Source of the DNA: Gammaproteobacteria bacterium
GTDB lineage: Bacteria; Pseudomonadota; Gammaproteobacteria; GRL18
Direction: 5' to 3'
Length of the DNA: 64,000 nt
Assembly (NCBI GenBank): GCA_016744995.1
Contig: JADGDG010000007.1
Span: 62,001 to 126,000, forward strand
In this document: piece by piece, positions 58,607 through 64,000 of the stretch
How the letters are laid out: the number at the start of each line of letters is the position of its first letter
How positions within the stretch are numbered: the stretch's first letter is position 1
Notes under the pieces: generated by a model
Databases searched by the model: none
What the model was told of the DNA's origin: nothing
The model's input: the letters and a program-made list of their open reading frames with translations, nothing else
Position numbers and translations under genes: made by a program

Positions 58607-59101
58607 CTACAATTCATTAAACAATCTGCGAATTAATTCACCGCTGAAACCACGCTGATATAAAAATCGAGACTGCCTGCTTTGTTCTTTATAATCTTTT
58701 GGGTATTGAGAACCAAAACGTTTATCTCGTACCGTTTCAATGTGTTGTTGCCAAAACTCATAAGAATTATCCAGAAGCTCATCAGTTAATTCACTGGAAA
58801 TACCGCGATTCATTAATTCATGACGAATTTTTACAGGGCCGGAACCTTTATTGATCCGGGAACGAATAAAACATTCAGTAAATCGAGATTCATCTAAAAG
58901 CTTATCAGCCAGTAATTGCTGCAGGATCTTTTCTATGGAAGACTGCAACTGGCTATTCTCGTTACTAAAAGCATCAAATTTACTGAATTTTCGCCTTAAT
59001 TTTTGCCGTAATTCATCAATGCTGTGCTCACGGCCGGCCAAAATATTCATCGCTGACATCCGAATAGAGGCTAATTCTTTCTTAAGTGCTTCATTATCCA
59101 T
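58607..59101 (-). CDS. recX: RecX regulatory protein
   Basis: 164 residues from the ATG at 59101; the frame extends 10 codons to a TTG. MSAMNILAGREHSIDELRQK, LRRKFSKF, RFTECFIRSRINKGSGPVKI and FLYQRGFSGELIRRLF show the three-helix RecX repeats. It limits RecA filament growth. recA, its usual neighbour, is absent here: a HupE-like gene lies upstream instead. Confidence 0.9.
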   Translation of the reverse strand: MDNEALKKELASIRMSAMNILAGREHSIDELRQKLRRKFSKFDAFSNENSQLQSSIEKILQQLLADKLLDESRFTECFIRSRINKGSGPVKIRHELMNRGISSELTDELLDNSYEFWQQHIETVRDKRFGSQYPKDYKEQSRQSRFLYQRGFSGELIRRLFNEL

Positions 59102-59229
59102 ACAATTGCTACTTAAATAAGGGCAAACCAAGACGCGTGGGATTTTAGCATATTATTAACTTTAATTACCAGAAAAGTACATCCTTCAGGAAGAGAAAAA
59201 GTAATTACTAAAAAAGCCGTCAAAGTCAA

Positions 59230-60414
59230 TCAGAGTACGATTCTATCATAAGTCCAATACAGTCCAATTATTGCAATACAGAGTGAGCCAGGAATCACGA
59301 TAATTTGACGATATTGCTGTTCATTTGCCAGTTTATGACGAAACCAATAGCCTACTATGAGATAAGCCACTAAAATAATCACCACTTGGGCAATTTCAAC
59401 CCCGACATTAAAGCTGATTAAAGCTAATGCAAAATCATTTTCAGGCATGCCAAAATCAACTAAAACACTCGCAAATCCCATTCCATGTAATAAGCCAAAC
59501 AGAAAGACCACTACTAAACGACTTTTATGCAATTTGGGTGACAGGATATTTTCAATACCAATAAAAGCAATCGACAGAGCAATTAATGGCTCAACGATAT
59601 TGGCTGGCAACTCAATATAACCATTTATAGAAAGGCCAAGAGTGATAGTATGTGCAATAGTGAACATAGTCACCTGCCATAAAAGCGGTCTGATCCGACT
59701 ACTGAGTAGAAAAATACCCAGAATAAAAAGAATATGATCCAGGCCTTTAGGCAATATATGTTCAAAACCAGAGACGATATAGGTCGACACCACTTCAAAC
59801 GCGGTTTGCTGAGTAAAGACTTCCGTTAATGAAAACGGTTCACTGATAGCATCATTTTTTAACCATTGCCAGGATGACCAGTGCCACTTTTCATTAATTT
59901 CATCTACCTGCCGAACACGAACAGCATTATCACCAAAACGGTCAGGATAATACCAGGACAATGACTGTGCTGAAGTTGAGAGCTCTCCCTCGATAACAAT
60001 AACACTGACTCTGGGCACCTTGACATAACCAGGCTCAGGAATGCTCACTTTAGTAATTTGAGGCCTCACTTCCTGACCATCAATAACTATTTTAATTTCC
60101 TGTAAAAAATCTTTTTCAAAGGGAACAAATGCCTGACGTAGTTTTTCAGGTTTCATGACTCGAAAATCATCATAAGCCTGTGCATTAGGTGCGTCTTTGG
60201 TGTTTTTATAACGGGCATTAATGCCTGTCAACAACGCTTCGATACTGGCACGTATTTCTATTTGGTAAGTACCATCCGTTTTAACACTGATTTCAACCAA
60301 TGCAGGTTTGACCACATCAGCCGAAACAGAAAGAGGCACCAAAACCAAACCTGAAGCTAAGCCAAAAGTTAAGAAAAATAGCACAATAGAATAAAAAAAG
60401 GATTTATTAATCAT
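59230..60414 (-). CDS. HupE/UreJ-family membrane protein
   Basis: About 394 residues from the ATG at 60414. Signal-like N-terminus (MINKSFFYSIVLFFLTFGLA), a periplasmic beta-rich domain (about 35-210), then a six-helix HupE/UreJ_2 domain starting SGFEHILPKGLDHILFILGI and containing TIAHTITLGLSINGYIELPA and FGLLHGMGFASVLVDFG. The conserved His and Asp residues fit metal-ion transport or insertion, probably nickel or a similar metal. Substrate not shown. Confidence 0.8.
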   Translation of the reverse strand: MINKSFFYSIVLFFLTFGLASGLVLVPLSVSADVVKPALVEISVKTDGTYQIEIRASIEALLTGINARYKNTKDAPNAQAYDDFRVMKPEKLRQAFVPFEKDFLQEIKIVIDGQEVRPQITKVSIPEPGYVKVPRVSVIVIEGELSTSAQSLSWYYPDRFGDNAVRVRQVDEINEKWHWSSWQWLKNDAISEPFSLTEVFTQQTAFEVVSTYIVSGFEHILPKGLDHILFILGIFLLSSRIRPLLWQVTMFTIAHTITLGLSINGYIELPANIVEPLIALSIAFIGIENILSPKLHKSRLVVVFLFGLLHGMGFASVLVDFGMPENDFALALISFNVGVEIAQVVIILVAYLIVGYWFRHKLANEQQYRQIIVIPGSLCIAIIGLYWTYDRIVL

Positions 60415-60645
60415 AAATATCACTTCAATATAAAGAACACTCTGTCAAACAAAATTATTTATCTTAAACAAGCTCACTTAAAACAAAGTCTGCAATATGA
60501 TTGGCAAGCATAATATAGATACTAAAAAAGGCCCAAAAGAAGAAAACAATTAAATAGCTTATATAAAAACATTACAATTTATAAGTTGTTTATAGCATAA
60601 TTAATGAGCAATAAGTTAACAATTTCACCCTTTAATGGCGATAAA

Positions 60646-60679
60646 ATAGTATATTATTAAAAAAAACATATTATACTAT
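60646..60679. promoter_or_regulatory. inverted repeat upstream of soxB
   Basis: ATAGTATATTAT (60646-60657) and ATATTATACTAT (60668-60679) form 12-bp arms with one mismatch. They lie 49 nt before the soxB ATG in the 313-nt divergent gap. Possible regulator site. The rest of the gap is AT-rich with no gene seen. Confidence 0.45.
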
Positions 60680-60727
60680 AAAAACATCTTTAAAATTCAT
60701 TAAATCTATCAGACTACAGGTTCTTTT

Positions 60728-62647
60728 ATGCCACTTATCGATCGTCGTAAATTTATTAAACTTGTTGGAACAGGTGCAGCTGCATCCACCATTCCAGTAC
60801 TACTACCGTTAGGTACAGCCAGCGCAGAAGAAAGCAAAGCTTCTCCTAAAGATTTTTATGATTTGCCCATGAAGGGAAATGTAAGAATTCTTCATATAAC
60901 GGATGTGCACGGCCAGTTAAATCCTGTTTTTTTTCGCGAGCCTAATGTGAATTTGGGGGTGGGAGATGCCTATGGCCGCCCTCCCCATGTGGTTGGCAAG
61001 AAATTACTTAAGTGGATGGAATTAAATACTAACAGCCCTGAGGCTTATGCTTATACTTATCTAAACTTTGATAATGTAGCAAAAATTTATGGTAAAACCG
61101 GTGGTTTTGCACATATTAAAACCTTACTAAACAGACTCAGAGATCAGGCTGGAGGTCAGAAAAATACCCTGACTATTGATGGTGGTGATTTATGGCAGGG
61201 TTCAGGTACAGCTCTGTGGACACGTGGTATTGATATGGTCGAAGCCTCCAATATTATGGGTCTCGATGTTATGGTGGGTCACTGGGAGTTCACTTACCGT
61301 GAAGAAGAAGTTTTAAGTAATGTAGCATTGTTTAAAGGTGACTTTATCGGTCAGAATGTCCGGGTTAAAGAAGATGCCCTGTTTGGTGATAAGTACCCAG
61401 CCATGGTTGAACGTTTTGACGGCAATGGCCTCTATGATGAAGATTCCGCTCATGCTTTTCGCCCTTATGTGATTAAAAAAATTAATGGTGCTCGCATCTG
61501 CATTATTGGCCAGGCTTTTCCTCGTACAGGTAATGCCAATCCTCAGGAGTTTTTCCCGGACTGGTCATTTGGATTACGTGAAGATGACATGATTTCACTG
61601 GTTAAAGACATACAGGCCAATGAAAAACCAGATGCCATTATTTTGCTGTCGCATAACGGTATGGATGTTGATATCAAAATGGCAGAAAACGTTCCTGGTC
61701 TTAATGCTGTTTTTGGCGGTCACACACATGATGGAATGCCTAAGCCGCTTAAAGTTAAAAACGTAGCTGGTGGTACCTGTCTGGTCACTAATGCTGGTTC
61801 CAATGGCAAATATGTCGGTGTAATGGATTTTGATATTGCAGATGGAAAAATTAAATCCATGGATTATAAAATGCTGCCTGTTATCACCGACTGGCTACCG
61901 GCAGATAAAGAAATGGCTGCCTACATTAAACAGATGCGCCAGACAAAATATGATGAAAATATTATAGAAAGTCGGGCAAAGAAATTTTTCTTCAATAAAG
62001 ATCGAGTAGGTAAAACCTATGAAGAAATCCTCAGTGAAAAGCTGGCCATCGCCGATCGCACCCTTTATCGGCGAGGGAACTTTATGGGTACCTGGGATCA
62101 AGTACTCTGCAACGCTCTGATCAAAGAATACAAGGCTGATGTTGCCATGTCTCCTGGTGTTCGTTGGGGAACCACAACTCTTGGTGGTGACTGGATCACC
62201 ATGGAAGATGTAATGACTCAGTGTGCTATTACCTACGGTGAAACCTATGTTGCAGAAATGACCGGCCGTGATTTATTGCAAATTCTTGAAGGCGTAGCTG
62301 ATAATTTATTTGATCCTGATCCCTACTTACAATCAGGTGGGGATATGGTGCGTGTAGGCGGGATGGATTATACCATTGATCCAAAGAAACCCATTTATGA
62401 GCGCATTACCGAAGCCCGCCTTGATAACGGACACTTAATTGAACCCGACGAAATCTATAAGATCGCAGGCTGGGCTTCAGTAAGCCGGACTCCCGAAGGC
62501 CGTTTAATGTGGGATATTGTCCGGGATTACATTATTGAAACAAAAGGTAAAGATAATATCTTGAAATTACAAAAAATTAACCACCCTAAACTTATTGGCG
62601 TTATCAAAAATCCCGGCATTGCTGATTATCCAGGAGAGCTGGGATAA
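60728..62647 (+). CDS. soxB: thiosulfohydrolase SoxB
   Basis: 639 residues. A twin-arginine signal (DRRKFIKLVGTGAAASTIPV) sends it folded to the periplasm. Metallophosphatase domain: ILHITDVHGQLNP, TIDGGDLWQGSGTALWTRG, VMVGHWEFTYRE, ILLSHNGMDVDIKMAE and VFGGHTHDGMP, giving the di-Mn ligands. The C-terminal 5'-nucleotidase-like domain contains SPGVRWGTTTLGGDWITMED. SoxB hydrolyses the sulfate group from sulfur bound to SoxYZ. No other sox genes are within the window, as is common for separately placed soxB. Confidence 0.95.
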   Translation: MPLIDRRKFIKLVGTGAAASTIPVLLPLGTASAEESKASPKDFYDLPMKGNVRILHITDVHGQLNPVFFREPNVNLGVGDAYGRPPHVVGKKLLKWMELNTNSPEAYAYTYLNFDNVAKIYGKTGGFAHIKTLLNRLRDQAGGQKNTLTIDGGDLWQGSGTALWTRGIDMVEASNIMGLDVMVGHWEFTYREEEVLSNVALFKGDFIGQNVRVKEDALFGDKYPAMVERFDGNGLYDEDSAHAFRPYVIKKINGARICIIGQAFPRTGNANPQEFFPDWSFGLREDDMISLVKDIQANEKPDAIILLSHNGMDVDIKMAENVPGLNAVFGGHTHDGMPKPLKVKNVAGGTCLVTNAGSNGKYVGVMDFDIADGKIKSMDYKMLPVITDWLPADKEMAAYIKQMRQTKYDENIIESRAKKFFFNKDRVGKTYEEILSEKLAIADRTLYRRGNFMGTWDQVLCNALIKEYKADVAMSPGVRWGTTTLGGDWITMEDVMTQCAITYGETYVAEMTGRDLLQILEGVADNLFDPDPYLQSGGDMVRVGGMDYTIDPKKPIYERITEARLDNGHLIEPDEIYKIAGWASVSRTPEGRLMWDIVRDYIIETKGKDNILKLQKINHPKLIGVIKNPGIADYPGELG

Positions 62648-62667
62648 GCTTATGTAGTTTTAAAACA

Positions 62668-62696
62668 GGAAGTTTGGGTATCTCGCCTAAACTTCC
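62668..62696. terminator. hairpin between soxB and chemoreceptor gene
   Basis: GGAAGTTTGGG and CCTAAACTTCC pair with one G-T wobble around a 7-nt loop, between convergent genes. There is no long T-run, so termination may be weak. Confidence 0.5.
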
Positions 62697-62705
62697 GGCA
62701 GCAGC

Positions 62706-64000
62706 TTAAGAAGGCGTTTCCATTTGTTTTTTCTCATTGATCAACTGTTCAACCAGATTTAAAACCTGTTCACTGCACTGCTCTGTTTCTTTAAAGTGTT
62801 CAAGAATATGTGTTTGAATGGTTTTATCCCGCTTCCAGTCATCCTTCTCAATGATATCAAGAATACGATGAATATTAGAGTGCACGCCATGATGCGGGGC
62901 ATCAAGTTTTGCATAGGCCGGCAAATGCTTATATTGAGCACCACCAGTATCATCATGCAGCCACTTTCCAAAATGACAACTTTGTTCATCTATTTCAGTG
63001 TCTTTTGCTTCTGCTGAATTACGCCCGGTTTCCAGAGCACGATAAGCTTTTTGTATGTAAACAATATGATCCACTTTTGCCAGAGCTCCAAAACTCACCA
63101 GTTTGGCGTGACTGACAACACTTAGAGTATTTTGAGCAATCTCAGTAAAGCGTGAAAAATTTTGTTCAAATTCATTAACGACACGGTGTGATTGCTGAGA
63201 AATCTCATTCATTTTTTCAGTATCATTGTAAATTGTAGTACTGGAATCCACCAGGAGCTTAATAATACGAGTAATATTATCTGTCGCTTCTTTGGTATCA
63301 ACCGCTAATTTCCTGACTTCATCAGCCACAACAGCAAATCCACGCCCGGCCTCACCTGCTCTTGCAGCCTCAATGGCTGCATTCAGTGCCAAAAGATTGG
63401 TTTTATCTGCAACACCGGCGATAAAACTAGTCACTTCGGTAATTTCTTTACTGGCCTCACTCAGAGTTTGAGTTGAACTGCGCATTGTTTCAATAGAGTG
63501 GATAAGCTGAGTCATATTGCCCATGACTTCCTGAACCGTTTTTTCACTGCTTTGAGCTGTTTCAGCTGATTCAACTGAAGAGCTTTCAACACCAGACATC
63601 TCAGAGGCAATAAGCATTAGATCTGACTGGTTTTTTTTAAGATTTTCTAATAATTTAACATTACGCAATGTGTCCAGTTCAAATAATAAACTGTCTTTTT
63701 GCTTTTTCCAATGAGCCTCCTGCATTTTGACCACCGTGGTATCAATTTCCTTTAAAATTGAAGCAAATACACCACGAAGTCCTACAGAAAAAGGCTTACG
63801 GTGAAACTTTTCATCCCAGATTGCATCAAATACGGTTGATACTTCACGGATAAATGTTTCCATTTGATCCAGGGTGTCATTCATTGACAATGCAACATCA
63901 TTTAAACGGGTTTTCACTTTGTGGTTAATGGGGAAAACACGATCTTCAAGTTTCCCAAGGGCAATATTTGCAGCCACACGTTGCAGTGACTGCTCCATTT
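62706..64000 (-). CDS. methyl-accepting chemotaxis protein with CZB domain (partial)
   Basis: At least 431 codons; the N-terminus probably lies beyond the window, since the first residues ([20 protein letters not shown]) look like a HAMP-type linker. The signalling hairpin is clear: [20 protein letters not shown] then [17 protein letters not shown]. The C-terminal CZB domain shows [30 protein letters not shown] and [11 protein letters not shown] (three His and one Cys zinc ligands). CZB domains sense zinc or hypochlorous acid. Confidence 0.9.
   Translation of the reverse strand, partial: MEQSLQRVAANIALGKLEDRVFPINHKVKTRLNDVALSMNDTLDQMETFIREVSTVFDAIWDEKFHRKPFSVGLRGVFASILKEIDTTVVKMQEAHWKKQKDSLLFELDTLRNVKLLENLKKNQSDLMLIASEMSGVESSSVESAETAQSSEKTVQEVMGNMTQLIHSIETMRSSTQTLSEASKEITEVTSFIAGVADKTNLLALNAAIEAARAGEAGRGFAVVADEVRKLAVDTKEATDNITRIIKLLVDSSTTIYNDTEKMNEISQQSHRVVNEFEQNFSRFTEIAQNTLSVVSHAKLVSFGALAKVDHIVYIQKAYRALETGRNSAEAKDTEIDEQSCHFGKWLHDDTGGAQYKHLPAYAKLDAPHHGVHSNIHRILDIIEKDDWKRDKTIQTHILEHFKETEQCSEQVLNLVEQLINEKKQMETPS

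Overview
The window is from an AT-rich gammaproteobacterium. The right flank has the conserved order recX-alaS-lysC-csrA-tRNA-Ser(GCU)-tRNA-Arg(ACG). A SoxB thiosulfohydrolase, a HupE/UreJ-like membrane protein and a chemoreceptor with a zinc-binding CZB domain follow it, so the host is probably a motile sulfur oxidiser. The genus cannot be set from the sequence alone.

About three quarters of the window is one apparently complete prophage of about 48.8 kb. It is inserted in the 3' half of tRNA-Arg(ACG). A 48-bp direct repeat (4862-4909 and 53623-53670) marks attL and attR. Next to both ends lie TTGTGGG motifs that look like integrase arm sites, and the integrase gene sits beside the intact tRNA.

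The prophage is organised like lambda in mirror image. int and xis (52.4-53.6 kb) end a plus-strand early operon that starts at a PL-like promoter (44.1 kb). The repressor (41.8 kb) and a Cro/YdaS-like gene diverge from an OR-like region. Five copies of a 15-bp operator, ATAGC-N5-GCTAY, lie in the two control regions. The minus-strand early operon holds an O-like replication gene with a probable internal origin (four 18-bp iterons, five 15-bp repeats, a perfect DnaA box), then a Q-like gene. A PR'-like promoter follows, with a perfect palindrome as its whole spacer and a terminator just downstream. Late genes run leftwards: TerS, TerL, gpW, portal, S49 protease with a nested scaffold, decoration protein and major capsid protein, all lambda-type. 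A lysis/accessory cluster and then a long non-contractile tail module follow, up to attL.

Accessory content is the most novel part. A retropepsin-like protease, a small DUF5678-like protein and a secreted Cys-rich protein occupy the position of rexAB in lambda. The left arm (46.5-52.1 kb) is a series of small cassettes plus a C5-cytosine methyltransferase, a PAPS-reductase-like protein and an adenine/cytosine-N methyltransferase. At least eleven of its gene junctions carry the same roughly 20-bp leader, near ACGGAAAGCATGAGAAATAG, which encodes a possible mini-ORF and sometimes the C-terminus of the gene before.

Left of attL (1-4860) are a GNAT/FeeM-like N-acyltransferase fused to a methyltransferase (cut by the window edge), an HExxH protein, an IS200 remnant and a nucleotidyltransferase pair that looks like a toxin-antitoxin system.
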